In this document: positions 53,904-61,244 of the stretch, one piece after another
Layout: every line of letters starts with the position of its first letter
How positions within the stretch are numbered: position 1 is the stretch's first letter
NCBI RefSeq assembly: GCF_004014805.1
Contig: NZ_ATDN01000001.1
Coordinates: 310,001-374,000, forward strand
Length of the DNA stretch: 64,000 nt
DNA from: Mycolicibacterium elephantis DSM 44368
GTDB taxonomy: Bacteria; Actinomycetota; Actinomycetes; Mycobacteriales; Mycobacteriaceae
Reading direction: 5' to 3'
Position numbers and translations under genes: made by a program
Notes under the pieces: model-generated
The model's database searches: none
What the model saw: only the letters and a program-made list of their open reading frames with translations
Told to the model about the DNA's origin: nothing

Positions 53904-55312
53904 TACGGATTGGCGCTCGCGACCATTCGGCTTATGTGGTCGGTGAACCAGTCGCGGGCCAACACCGCCACCTGTTCGAGAGCACCCGGTTCTTCGAACA
54001 GGTGGGTGGCCCCGGGAATCACCTCCAGCTTGCAGGGTCCCGGGATCGCTGCTTGGGCGCGACGATTCAGTTCGAGGACCAGACGATCATGTCCTCCCAC
54101 AATCAGCAGCGTGGGCGCGTGCACCTTGCTCAGCGCCTGACCTGCCAGATCGGGTCGGCCGCCGCGGGAGACCACCGCGGCCACCCGCACCCGGGGATCG
54201 GCGGCGGCGACCAGCGCTGCGCCCGCCCCGGTGCTGGCTCCGAAGTAGCCGACCGGCAGCGTCGCGGTGCCGGGCTGGTCGGCCAGCCACTGTGTGACGC
54301 CGACGAGTCGCTCGGCCAGCAACTCGATGTCGAAGACATTGGCGCGGTCCAACTCCTCGGCCGGGGTGAGCAGGTCGAACAGCAGGGTAGCCAGCCCGGC
54401 GCGGTTCAACACCTCGGCGACGTAACGGTTACGGGGGCTGTGGCGGCTGCTGCCGCTGCCGTGGGCGAAGACCACGATCCCGATGGGCTGCTCGGGCACC
54501 GTCAGATGTCCGCTCACCGTCACCTCGCCGGCACGCACCTCCACTTCCCCGTCACCGAGCCGCGGGTTGCCGGCGACACTGGCTGCGGCCGGGCCCGCGA
54601 AGTCGGCGCGGGCGCGGTCGAGCAGCGCGATCACCTCCTCGTCGGAGGTTTGGGTGAAGTTGCGGTACCCCTGTCCGACCGCGTAGAAGAACGGCGGGGT
54701 CTGCAGGCAGACAATCTCGTCGGCGTAGTCGGCGAACCTCTCGGCGACATCGTCTGGGCCGATCGGAACCGCCAACACCACCCGACTGGCGCCCTCGGCG
54801 CGGGCGACCTGGCAGGCCGCCTTCGCCGTCGCACCGGTGGCCACGCCGTCGTCGACGATGATGGCCACTCGCTCGCCGAGTGAGATTCGGCCGTGGTCAC
54901 CGCGGAACCTCTCCGAGCGCCGCTCCAACTCGCGCCGCTCCGCGCGTTCCACCGCGTCCATGTCGTCTTGGCTCAACCGGGTCTGTTCTACGACAGCGTT
55001 GTTGATCACCCGCACGCCGTCCTCGCCGATGGCGCCGAACGCGAGTTCGGGCTGATACGGCACCCCGAGCTTGCGCACCACCAGAACATCCAGCGGTGCC
55101 TGCAGCCTCTTGGCGACTTCGAAGGCCACCGGCACTCCGCCTCGCGGCAGACCCAGCACGACCACGTCCTGGCCCCGGAAGGATTCCAGGCGGGTGGCCA
55201 GCTGACGCCCGGCATCGACACGGTCCTCAAACGGTCTGTTATCAGCGCGTAACCAGGCCAGCCGGCGAGCCGGTTGACCCTGCGCGTCGTTACGGTCGTC
55301 CATGCGTGTCAT
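53903..55312 (-). CDS. Phosphoribosyltransferase-alpha/beta hydrolase fusion (Rv0571c-like)
   Basis: A 469-residue two-domain protein. Residues about 20-235 are a type I phosphoribosyltransferase: VLGLPRGGVPVAFEVAKRL, and PRPP loop VAIIVDDGVATGATAKAA. Residues about 265-469 are a dienelactone-hydrolase-type alpha/beta hydrolase: FAHGSGSSRHSPRNRYVA, nucleophile Ser in GYFGASTGAGAAL, Asp in VGGHDRLVLEL, His in GATHLFEEPG. M. tuberculosis Rv0571c, which I recall as a DosR-regulon member, has the same order. It heads the operon with archease and rtcB (TAGTG). ATG 55312 is preferred over one 51 nt upstream; ATG 55303 is also possible. Confidence 0.88.
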   Translation of the reverse strand: MTRMDDRNDAQGQPARRLAWLRADNRPFEDRVDAGRQLATRLESFRGQDVVVLGLPRGGVPVAFEVAKRLQAPLDVLVVRKLGVPYQPELAFGAIGEDGVRVINNAVVEQTRLSQDDMDAVERAERRELERRSERFRGDHGRISLGERVAIIVDDGVATGATAKAACQVARAEGASRVVLAVPIGPDDVAERFADYADEIVCLQTPPFFYAVGQGYRNFTQTSDEEVIALLDRARADFAGPAAASVAGNPRLGDGEVEVRAGEVTVSGHLTVPEQPIGIVVFAHGSGSSRHSPRNRYVAEVLNRAGLATLLFDLLTPAEELDRANVFDIELLAERLVGVTQWLADQPGTATLPVGYFGASTGAGAALVAAADPRVRVAAVVSRGGRPDLAGQALSKVHAPTLLIVGGHDRLVLELNRRAQAAIPGPCKLEVIPGATHLFEEPGALEQVAVLARDWFTDHISRMVASANP

Positions 55313-55345
55313 GGCGCGAGTCTGCCGTGCCGACGCGTGCCTGCA

Positions 55346-55365
55346 GAAGGGTCCAATGGCCATAT
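55346..55365. promoter_or_regulatory. Weak DosR-box-like site upstream of the hydrolase-archease-rtcB operon
   Basis: The core GGGTCCAATGGCCA keeps the GGGNC half and part of the other half. A second partial site, GGGACCAAGGCC, follows at 55372-55383. Both lie 34-76 bp upstream of the ATG at 55312. Weaker than the other boxes; listed because of its position. Confidence 0.35.
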
Positions 55366-55378
55366 CGGCCCGGGACCA

Positions 55379-55425
55379 AGGCCTTCAAAGAGGCCTTCAA
55401 AGAGGCCTTCAGCGGGCCTTCAGGC
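55379..55425. repeat. 12-bp tandem repeats upstream of the hydrolase gene
   Basis: AGGCCTTCAAAG occurs exactly twice (55379-55402), followed by AGGCCTTCAGCG and GGCCTTCAGG, a 12-bp period through 55425. Each unit contains the palindrome AGGCCT. It lies in the 127-bp gap between the DUF4193 stop and the hydrolase start, overlapping the weak DosR-like site. Confidence 0.85.
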
Positions 55426-55439
55426 TGCTTCCGGTTCCA

Positions 55440-55772
55440 CTACGCGCACTCAGCGCAGGTCGACTGACCGTCAGCCGAGGTAGCCAACCGGCTGATGTGG
55501 TGAATGAGGAAGCATGTCGAGCACGTGAACTCGTCGGCTCGTTTTGGTATGACCGGCACGATCATGTCGTCGGCGATCAACTCCGAGCTGTCCAAAGCGA
55601 GCAGCCCCGCCGCGTCGGGCTCCTCGGTTTCGTCGACGACGAACCGTGTCGCTGCCCGCCCATGGCCGGGTAACAGTTCACCTAGTATCGACTCACCGCT
55701 ATCCATCGGCAGCGAGGCCGTCGCATCTGTGAGCAACGTCCCTGACTTGCGCCGGGTCCGTGTGGCACCCAT
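55440..55772 (-). CDS. DUF4193 family protein
   Basis: A 110-residue acidic protein of actinobacterial DUF4193. The C-terminal zinc-ribbon-like part has two CxxC pairs: FTCSTCFLIHHISRLA and STCAECA. Start ATG 55772 (MGATRTRRKSG) is fixed by GAAAGGAGG 6 nt upstream; the longer ORF would run through a DosR-like box at 55843. A conserved paralogue outside the island is expected in every mycobacterium. Function unknown; the zinc ribbon suggests nucleic-acid or protein binding. Confidence 0.8.
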   Translation of the reverse strand: MGATRTRRKSGTLLTDATASLPMDSGESILGELLPGHGRAATRFVVDETEEPDAAGLLALDSSELIADDMIVPVIPKRADEFTCSTCFLIHHISRLATSADGQSTCAECA

Positions 55773-55842
55773 CGTGCCCCTCCTTTCCGCCTGAGATCCG
55801 CGGGCGTAGTCGCCGATCAGACCACGACATGTCGGAGCCTCA

Positions 55843-55862
55843 ATAGGGTCGTTGGTCCCGAT
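55843..55862. promoter_or_regulatory. DosR-box-like dyad upstream of DUF4193
   Basis: The core GGGTCGTTGGTCCC (55846-55859) keeps both GGG/CCC arms and the inner C/G of the DosR dyad. It lies 71 bp upstream of the DUF4193 ATG in the 302-bp gap shared with the divergent patatin gene. Confidence 0.6.
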
Positions 55863-55944
55863 CCGGGCCATCGGCGGTCATCACTCGTAACTCCTTGGAA
55901 TGCCGAGAAATGCCGAGGAAACGCCTTGGAAGCCGCCGTGAATA

Positions 55945-55964
55945 CTCGGGACCTAAGACTCTGC
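55945..55964. promoter_or_regulatory. DosR-box-like half-strong site upstream of the patatin-like gene
   Basis: The core GGGACCTAAGACTC has a perfect GGGAC half, the central CTAA close to the consensus TWWA, and a partial second half. It lies 110 bp upstream of the patatin-like ATG, reading rightward. Confidence 0.45.
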
Positions 55965-56074
55965 TGACTGCTATGACCGGCTTCTAATGTCGGCTGGCAT
56001 GGCGAGAGACTTCTCCGCTCACAGCGGGCGCGGTGAGTCGCCGTCGTCGCCCTGACAGAAGAAGGGAGGCGTTG

Positions 56075-57283
56075 ATGCCGAGGCACTGCGAACGGGCCGC
56101 GATTGTCGCGATGGGGTCCGGGGCCCGCGGCGCCTATGAGGCCGGTGCGTTGTCGATACTCGTGCAGCGGCTGCGTGAGGGGGGTTGTGAACCCAGGGTT
56201 TATGTGGGTTCCGGTGCGGGCGCGATCACCGCGACGTTGCTCGCCGCCTGCGCCCACTTGTCGCCGGTCGATCAGGCCCGGCGGGTCGTGGAGCACTGGC
56301 GCGCCATGTCGGTAGCCGAAGTTTACCGATCGCCGATCCTCACGTCGCCGGTCGTGGCGGCCCGCTTGACCGGACGCATCCTGCGACTACCCGGTGTGAG
56401 GCTGCCTCATCTGCTCGACACCATGCCGCAGCGCCGCAACATTCAACAAGGCATCGACTGGACCAGGTTGCGGGACAATATCGCCGACCATGGCCTCACA
56501 CTGGCCATCTCGACCACCGCCGGTGATGACAACCGCACTGCCGTCTTCGTCGAGCGCCGCGACGGCGTACCCGTACCGTGCAGCGACGACGAACGACCAC
56601 TCGACTACATCGACGCGCAGATTCAGCCCGAGCATGTGCTCGCGTCATGTGCGATCCCGATCCTGTTTCCGGCGGTGCGGATCCGAAAACCGTCGGGTAC
56701 GCCGGGCTGGTATCTCGACGGCGGGCTGAGGCTCAGCGCGCCGCTGAAGCCGGCAATTGCGCTGGAAGCGGATGCGCTGGTCGTCGCCGCTACGGGTCCG
56801 CTGCGGGACACCATAACGACACCCCATCCCGGTGGGGTGGCGCCGGATGTGGATGACCTCCTAGCCGAGTTGGTCGCCAACACCTTCGTCGACCGGATGG
56901 TCGAAGACGTCCTGGGTCTGGGCAAGGTCAACTCGTTGCTGAGCGAGGATGGGCTGATGGCTACGGCGAGCGGCCGCCTGCGCAGGAAGATACCCTATGT
57001 GTTCGTCGGTCCTGAGCACCGAGAAACGTTGGGCCGGTTAGCGCTTGATGTCCTTGACGACGCGCCGGAGTATTCGACCGACCCCATGGTAAGGGTTCGA
57101 CAACTCGAATTCCGCGTGCTGGCACGCGCTTTCCGGGGCGATGGCCCGCGCCGAGGTGACCTGGTCAGTTACCTATACTTCGATCAGGAGTTCATCCGTG
57201 CGGCCCTCGAATTGGGTCAGCGTGACGCGGAGTCATTGTTGGAGGGTCTGCCGGCCGACGAAATACCCTGGCGCATCGATTAA
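56075..57283 (+). CDS. Patatin-like protein lacking the canonical nucleophile
   Basis: A 402-residue patatin-fold protein. The oxyanion loop GSGARGAYEAGALSIL (residues 14-29) and the DGG motif WYLDGGLRLSAPL are intact. The nucleophile elbow, normally G-T-S-A-G, reads YVGSGAGAITATLLAA, so Gly47 stands where Ser is expected. It could be an inactive, lipid-binding or scaffolding patatin, or use the neighbouring Ser46. ATG 56075 is set by AAGGGAGG 5 nt upstream; an in-frame GTG 42 nt earlier is less likely. It is the only rightward gene in this part of the island and lies behind a DosR-like box. Confidence 0.85.
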   Translation: MPRHCERAAIVAMGSGARGAYEAGALSILVQRLREGGCEPRVYVGSGAGAITATLLAACAHLSPVDQARRVVEHWRAMSVAEVYRSPILTSPVVAARLTGRILRLPGVRLPHLLDTMPQRRNIQQGIDWTRLRDNIADHGLTLAISTTAGDDNRTAVFVERRDGVPVPCSDDERPLDYIDAQIQPEHVLASCAIPILFPAVRIRKPSGTPGWYLDGGLRLSAPLKPAIALEADALVVAATGPLRDTITTPHPGGVAPDVDDLLAELVANTFVDRMVEDVLGLGKVNSLLSEDGLMATASGRLRRKIPYVFVGPEHRETLGRLALDVLDDAPEYSTDPMVRVRQLEFRVLARAFRGDGPRRGDLVSYLYFDQEFIRAALELGQRDAESLLEGLPADEIPWRID

Positions 57284-57310
57284 TAGTCGTCGTCCGCGGT
57301 GCGCCTGAGG

Positions 57311-57913
57311 TCACCCTCGCCGACACTGCAGGCTGTCGATGTCGTATTGCCATCTGGCATCGCGGGCATGGTTCAGCGCGACCCTGGCGAAGGCCCCAAC
57401 GACGGCGACTCCAGCGGTGATGCCTAACCAGACCCCGAGCGCGGCCGCCACCGCCTCTGCTGGGGCACGGGACTGCGGCGCGGGCTCACCCACCAGACGA
57501 CCGTCGTCGTCGATCCAGATATCGACGCGGTCGCCAAGTGCGACTGTGGGTGCCGCATTGACCATCCCGCGGTGCTCTGACCCGTCGACGACCCACCTGG
57601 CCGGCACCGTGATCGTCTGGCGCGGCATCGCTGGTATGCCGGCGGTGATGTCGAGTTCATCGGCCGAGATCGCGTCACCGGTCACCGTCGCGGTCCAGGG
57701 GTGCCGACTCTGAGCCTGCTGGGCGTAGACCTGGCTGCGGGAATCGTGGACCGCGGTGCCCACCGCACCCGCGACCGGAACGGCCATCAAAGCCACCGAG
57801 GCGGTGATCAGCACAATGACTGCCTCGAGGCGATCCACCCCGCGCACCAACGGATTACGGCTGAATAACCACCGGATTGGCCCCCGCGGCCAGCGCACCG
57901 CCAAGGGTTCCAT
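57311..57913 (-). CDS. Two-TM membrane protein, Rv1733c-like
   Basis: A 200-residue membrane protein matching my recollection of M. tuberculosis Rv1733c, a DosR-regulon T-cell antigen: RWLFSRNPLVRGVDRLEAVIVLI, VGTAVHDSRSQVYAQQAQSRHPWTATV, ITVPARWVVDGSEHRG, GDRVDIWIDDDGRLV and the ending WQYDIDSLQCRRG. Helix 1 is about residues 32-55 and helix 2 about 155-178, with a periplasmic domain between. ATG 57913 (MEPLAVRW) is selected because AAGGAG lies 5 nt upstream. A DosR-like box is 69 bp upstream. Function unknown. Confidence 0.87.
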   Translation of the reverse strand: MEPLAVRWPRGPIRWLFSRNPLVRGVDRLEAVIVLITASVALMAVPVAGAVGTAVHDSRSQVYAQQAQSRHPWTATVTGDAISADELDITAGIPAMPRQTITVPARWVVDGSEHRGMVNAAPTVALGDRVDIWIDDDGRLVGEPAPQSRAPAEAVAAALGVWLGITAGVAVVGAFARVALNHARDARWQYDIDSLQCRRG

Positions 57914-57981
57914 CAGGACTCCTTCGCGTCCTTCGCGATCGTGACTCGACATCGTGATCATCACCCGACGGTTGGCGACTC

Positions 57982-58001
57982 GCAGGGTCATGCGTCCCTA
58001 A
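57982..58001. promoter_or_regulatory. DosR-box-like dyad upstream of the Rv1733c-like gene
   Basis: The core GGGTCATGCGTCCC (57985-57998) keeps GGG/CCC and the inner C/G, and is followed by TAA as in the consensus. It lies 69 bp before the ATG at 57913. Confidence 0.6.
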
Positions 58002-58052
58002 TGTGCAGGGGCTGATATCACAAGCCCGGCCACCAACGCGATTGCGAGGTTG

Positions 58053-58523
58053 TCAACCGCGGCTGTCGCCCTCGGTTTCCTCTTTGAGGATGTGCACGGC
58101 GGCTTCTTCCGCGGTGGCCGCGCCGCCGCTGATGCCGACGTCCTCGGCCACCAGTTCTGGCTCGGTGTCTTCGCCAACCCCCAGGTCCGGCGCTACAAGT
58201 CGTCCTGCGCGCTCGCTTCCGACTTCGCCTCGCCGCGGAAATTCCACTTCGAGCAGGGCAGCCTCGGCCCGTCGTCGCTCGGCTTCGTCGAGCGGGACGT
58301 TGATCCGTGATGCCGGATCTGGTTCCTCCTGCGCGAGCAGCTGATCCATACTCGCCGGGGGGCGAAGTGGGTCATACCCCGACTTCCGCTCTGGGGGCGA
58401 ATACCCCACATCGAGGATGTCGTCGACCTCCTGATTGATCAGCGTGTCCAGCGGCTGCAACTGGTTCTCTGCGTCCACGCCGTTCTCGCCCGCCGCCGGA
58501 TCGTTCTCATATGAAGTGCTCAT
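58053..58523 (-). CDS. DUF5709 family protein
   Basis: A 156-residue, strongly acidic soluble protein. LDTLINQEVDDILDVGYSPPERKSGYDPLRPPASMDQLLAQEEPD is the DUF5709 core (LD-x-GYSPPERP-type). The rest is predicted disordered, with alternating Glu- and Ala-rich stretches. It follows hrp1 by 24 nt and is likely its co-transcribed partner. Function unknown. No clear Shine-Dalgarno sequence is seen, so translation may depend on coupling. Confidence 0.78.
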   Translation of the reverse strand: MSTSYENDPAAGENGVDAENQLQPLDTLINQEVDDILDVGYSPPERKSGYDPLRPPASMDQLLAQEEPDPASRINVPLDEAERRRAEAALLEVEFPRRGEVGSERAGRLVAPDLGVGEDTEPELVAEDVGISGGAATAEEAAVHILKEETEGDSRG

Positions 58524-58547
58524 GGTGCTGGTCGCGTTGTCAAAGGG

Positions 58548-58982
58548 TCAGTGGCTGGTGATGGCCAACGGGGCACAGATCGACTTGGCGTACTGCGCGA
58601 CCATGTGTTCGGGCAGGTGCCGCGCCACGTCGGCCTCGCTGACGATGCCGACCAAGCGGTCATCGTCCATCACGGCCAGCCGTCGGACCTGGTGCTCTTC
58701 CATGATGTTGAGCATCTCCTCGACACTGGCGTCGGCGTCGACGCGGTAGATATAGCCCTGGGCCAGCTCGCCGACGGTGGTCGTGTTGGGATCGCGCCCG
58801 GCGGCGATGCCCCTGACGACGATGTCGCGGTCGGTGAGCATGCCCTTCAGGCGCTCGTCGTCTCCGCAGATCGGCAACGCACCGATACCCTGATCGCGCA
58901 TCTTCTGGGCGGCGGCGGTCAACGTCTCATGCTCGTCCACACAGGTAGCCCCGGTGTGCATGATCTCGCGGACGGTGGTCAT
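58548..58982 (-). CDS. hrp1: Hypoxic response protein 1, two-CBS protein
   Basis: A 144-residue protein of two CBS domains (MTTVREIMHTGATCVDEHETLTAAAQKMRDQGIGALPICGDD... and ...SVEEMLNIMEEHQVRRLAVMDDDRLVGIVSEADVARHLPEH). It closely follows M. tuberculosis Rv2626c/Hrp1, one of the most strongly induced DosR genes and a secreted or surface antigen in that species. CBS pairs usually bind adenine nucleotides, but Hrp1 is reported not to bind common ones. GAGGAGG lies 5 nt before the ATG; a DosR-like box lies 81 bp upstream. Confidence 0.93.
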   Translation of the reverse strand: MTTVREIMHTGATCVDEHETLTAAAQKMRDQGIGALPICGDDERLKGMLTDRDIVVRGIAAGRDPNTTTVGELAQGYIYRVDADASVEEMLNIMEEHQVRRLAVMDDDRLVGIVSEADVARHLPEHMVAQYAKSICAPLAITSH

Positions 58983-59062
58983 GATGTCCTCCTCAAATCG
59001 ACCGGAACCCGGATGGTCCGACTCCTGATAGCTCGATACTCAATTGCCTCGACCACACCCGG

Positions 59063-59082
59063 CCAGGGTCCTTTGGCCCAAA
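59063..59082. promoter_or_regulatory. DosR-box-like dyad upstream of hrp1
   Basis: The core GGGTCCTTTGGCCC (59066-59079), followed by AAA, keeps both GGG/CCC arms and inner C/G. It lies 81 bp upstream of hrp1 and 142 bp upstream of the small gene at 59224 on the other strand. Confidence 0.6.
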
Positions 59083-59223
59083 AACCGAGCGACATTTGAC
59101 CCCACGAGATGTACTGCACTGCACCACGGCCCGCACGGGCACCGTGTAGCGGTTGCACCGTCGCCCCGGCCGCAGAATGCAGCAACTCCTGCTTGGGCGG
59201 GCTATCGGTGCAACACTCGGTCT

Positions 59224-59424
59224 ATGTCATTCACAGTGGAAGTGCCCACTCGCGGAGGTACGCACGAGCTGCCATTCACCGACAACGACTCGTTCGCCAT
59301 CGTGGCCGGTGTCCTTGGAGTCCGCGAAGCCGAAACCGCGAAGGTCGTCTATTACCCGGCTGGGACGTGGGTCAAGGTGACGGCGGTGAACCACCCTCCC
59401 GGCGGAGTCGAATTCAGCGATTGA
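59224..59424 (+). CDS. Small hypothetical protein (66 aa)
   Basis: A 66-residue soluble protein starting MSFTVEVPTRGGTHELPFTDNDSF and ending HPPGGVEFSD, with a plausible small beta-sheet pattern. The ATG has no strong ribosome-binding site. An ORF extending 180 nt upstream runs through the DosR-like box and is not credible. It is divergent from hrp1. I do not recognise the family; it may share hrp1's regulation. Confidence 0.5.
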   Translation: MSFTVEVPTRGGTHELPFTDNDSFAIVAGVLGVREAETAKVVYYPAGTWVKVTAVNHPPGGVEFSD

Positions 59425-59441
59425 GGAGTGCAATAACGAGC

Positions 59442-59489
59442 ACCTCGGGATCATGAGTCCGCGGCTCTAACGAGCTGAGCTGCCGCCCC
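59442..59489 (-). pseudogene. Degenerate 5' half of tRNA-Met
   Basis: These 48 bases match the 5' half of the intact tRNA-Met (48826-48873) at 40 of 48 positions without gaps, from the 5' acceptor strand through the D arm and the whole anticodon loop (CTCATGA in place of CTCATAA). The D stem is disturbed and the T arm and 3' acceptor strand are absent. It has the same orientation as the intact tRNA and marks the right side of the accessory cassette. Confidence 0.85.
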
Positions 59490-59880
59490 AAGAAACTCCC
59501 ATACTATCTTTGCCCACCGTCACGTCGTGACCAATCTTGCGCGACCGACCATTCAGCTCCTAGCCACGCTGATTTCTCCTCGGTCTTCGTACGGAATTAG
59601 CCGATTTGATCTACAACTGGTCTCGCGAAGCGAACGCCGCGGAATCTGCTCCAGCGAACTAGTAAGTGCTTTCAGAAATAGCGGCCCTACTTTCTCCACT
59701 ACTACGGCGATGCAATCGGCATCGGTTGCGCAATTAACTGGTGCGTTCGGAAATTCAGATCGATTTAAGCTGTATACCGGGCTGGATACTCGCGAAACCT
59801 AAAGTTAGCGAGGAATTTTCGGGGTTCCGATCTACCAGGTTCCGCCCTCCAATATTCTGGTCACTGATGGAGGGAATCTC
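59490..59880. other. Low-GC stretch without a convincing gene
   Basis: This stretch is visibly richer in A/T than the surrounding DNA. It contains one 91-codon open frame on the plus strand (59527-59802) with atypical codon use and no ribosome-binding site, which I do not accept. It looks like recently acquired or decayed DNA. Confidence 0.6.
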
Positions 59881-60051
59881 ATGGACGGTCTGCTCGGCAT
59901 CCTCGTAACCATCGCAGGAGCCTTCGCATTCGCGGGCGCGGTTGTCACACTGGTATGGCTCTTGATGATCAAGATTCCCGAGATCCGCAGGGCACGGAAA
60001 AAATCCACAGCCAAGCCGGTGAAACGGAGCGGAACCACTGTATCCGGGTAG
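59881..60051 (+). CDS. Small single-pass membrane protein (56 aa)
   Basis: A 56-residue ORF starting MDGLLGILVTIAGAFAFAGA, with one membrane helix at about residues 4-31 and a highly basic tail (IRRARKKSTAKPVKRSG). GGAGGG lies 6 nt before the ATG, which makes real translation likely. It precedes a larger membrane protein. No family recognised; foreign-looking base composition nearby suggests transfer. Confidence 0.55.
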   Translation: MDGLLGILVTIAGAFAFAGAVVTLVWLLMIKIPEIRRARKKSTAKPVKRSGTTVSG

Positions 60052-60159
60052 GTTCCTCGCGCCGAACGGCCAAAGCCTGGTTCAACCACAGACCGTCCAG
60101 GACCTGAACAATGTGGTTCGAAGACGAAGCGTAGCGACCGGGCGGGCCGTAAGCGCCGC

Positions 60160-60852
60160 GTGCAATTGTCCTGGGACACGGACCCGCCACCGATTAAGCG
60201 GGAAACGCCCGAGTTTGTCGGATGGCTACGGGCAATCAAGGACACGAGCCCAAAGCGCGTGCGGCGCGGGAGCTATCGGTGGGTTGCGGGAGTAGCAATC
60301 GTATGTGCCGGAGCAGCCTTGATAGTTTCTGCTTTCTTGGAGTGGGGGCGCACCACGGTGTCCGGTTACGCCCTTGCGGTATCTGGCTTTGGACAGGTGA
60401 CCGTCTCTGGATACAACATCAACGACGGGCAGGATGTCCTGAAATCCATCTACGTCAAGCTCGGGGTTGAACCCTCCGTTCAAAGCCCCGGAGCGTGGGC
60501 AGCAATCGTCGGTCTGATCAATGCCGTAGCTGGCTGGATGTACCTGTGGACCGCCCTGCGCAGCTTGGCCTCAGTTGTCGTCGTCCTAGCGGCTGGAGTC
60601 GGGTTTCTCGTGTTCTTGGGCAATCTGATAAATCTCGAATCGATGATGGGTGAGGTTTCCGTGTCAGGCTTCTACACCGTCGGATTCGGGCTTCTTCTCG
60701 CCTGTGCCGTGGGGCTCATCCTAATTGCGCTCGGCATCACTGCATTCGTTCTAGAGCGAGTGTCGATCGCAGCTCCGTCGCCGCGTGAGATGGGTGAGCG
60801 TCGCACCCAAGGTGCGACTAGATGGAGCCGGCTCGGACGAGCCCTCGAATGA
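60160..60852 (+). CDS. Four-TM membrane protein with TVSGY repeats
   Basis: A 230-residue protein starting with GTG. Four hydrophobic segments: about residues 42-62 (WVAGVAIVCAGAALIVSAFLEW), 112-130, 138-160 (SVVVVLAAGVGFLVFLGNL) and 175-198. Short repeated motifs TVSGYAL, AVSGFGQV, TVSGYNIN and SVSGFYTV surround the first external loop. Cytoplasmic termini are charged. Such proteins are scattered in mycobacterial accessory DNA; no function is known to me. Codon use is less GC-biased than in core genes. Confidence 0.65.
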   Translation: MQLSWDTDPPPIKRETPEFVGWLRAIKDTSPKRVRRGSYRWVAGVAIVCAGAALIVSAFLEWGRTTVSGYALAVSGFGQVTVSGYNINDGQDVLKSIYVKLGVEPSVQSPGAWAAIVGLINAVAGWMYLWTALRSLASVVVVLAAGVGFLVFLGNLINLESMMGEVSVSGFYTVGFGLLLACAVGLILIALGITAFVLERVSIAAPSPREMGERRTQGATRWSRLGRALE

Positions 60853-61225
60853 CGGAACGTCGATGTTGAGAAGCCTCACGACTTCGTCGCAACGATTTTG
60901 TTGCGGCGACCTTGTTCGAGCCGTTATGAGACGGTCCGCCGGTCAACCGGATCGTCAGGACCGATCAAGGTATCGGTAATAGGCATAAGCACTGTCATCC
61001 GGCTCTGGGGCCGCATCAGGCTGATCGACCAGGTTTCACCGGGCTCATAACGACGTCTTGAAGAAGGCATCGCCGTAATGGTGGAAGTCGATCGGGTTGG
61101 CCCGCAATCCGGTCAATATCCTGGAAGCGGTCTGAAAGTTAACTTGCACGTGGTGTGCCCTAATCTGGGCATCGTCCGCATATGCCTGCGGTGACACACG
61201 GCCGTCCACCCCCGGCCGGCTCGAT
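60853..61225. other. Non-coding stretch between the membrane protein and the AhpD-like gene
   Basis: No supported gene. The first 320 bp show no feature I can name. From about 61175 the sequence becomes similar to 48893 onward, next to tRNA-Met, marking the right copy of the duplicated segment. Confidence 0.6.
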
Positions 61226-61244
61226 CGAGCGAATTATTCGCTCA
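61226..61244 (-). terminator. Hairpin downstream of the AhpD-like gene
   Basis: CGAGCGAA-TTA-TTCGCTCA forms a hairpin with at least 7 paired bases, 43 nt after the stop of the AhpD-like gene on the minus strand. The duplicated copy at 48944 keeps the same structure, which supports a conserved terminator. Confidence 0.55.

Noticed and set aside
55943..55970. Possible strong DosR box before the patatin gene
   Set aside because: Rejected as a full box: the second half-site GACTC departs from GTCCC. Kept only as a weak site.
59527..59802. 91-codon ORF in the low-GC patch
   Set aside because: No ribosome-binding site, atypical composition and no recognisable features.
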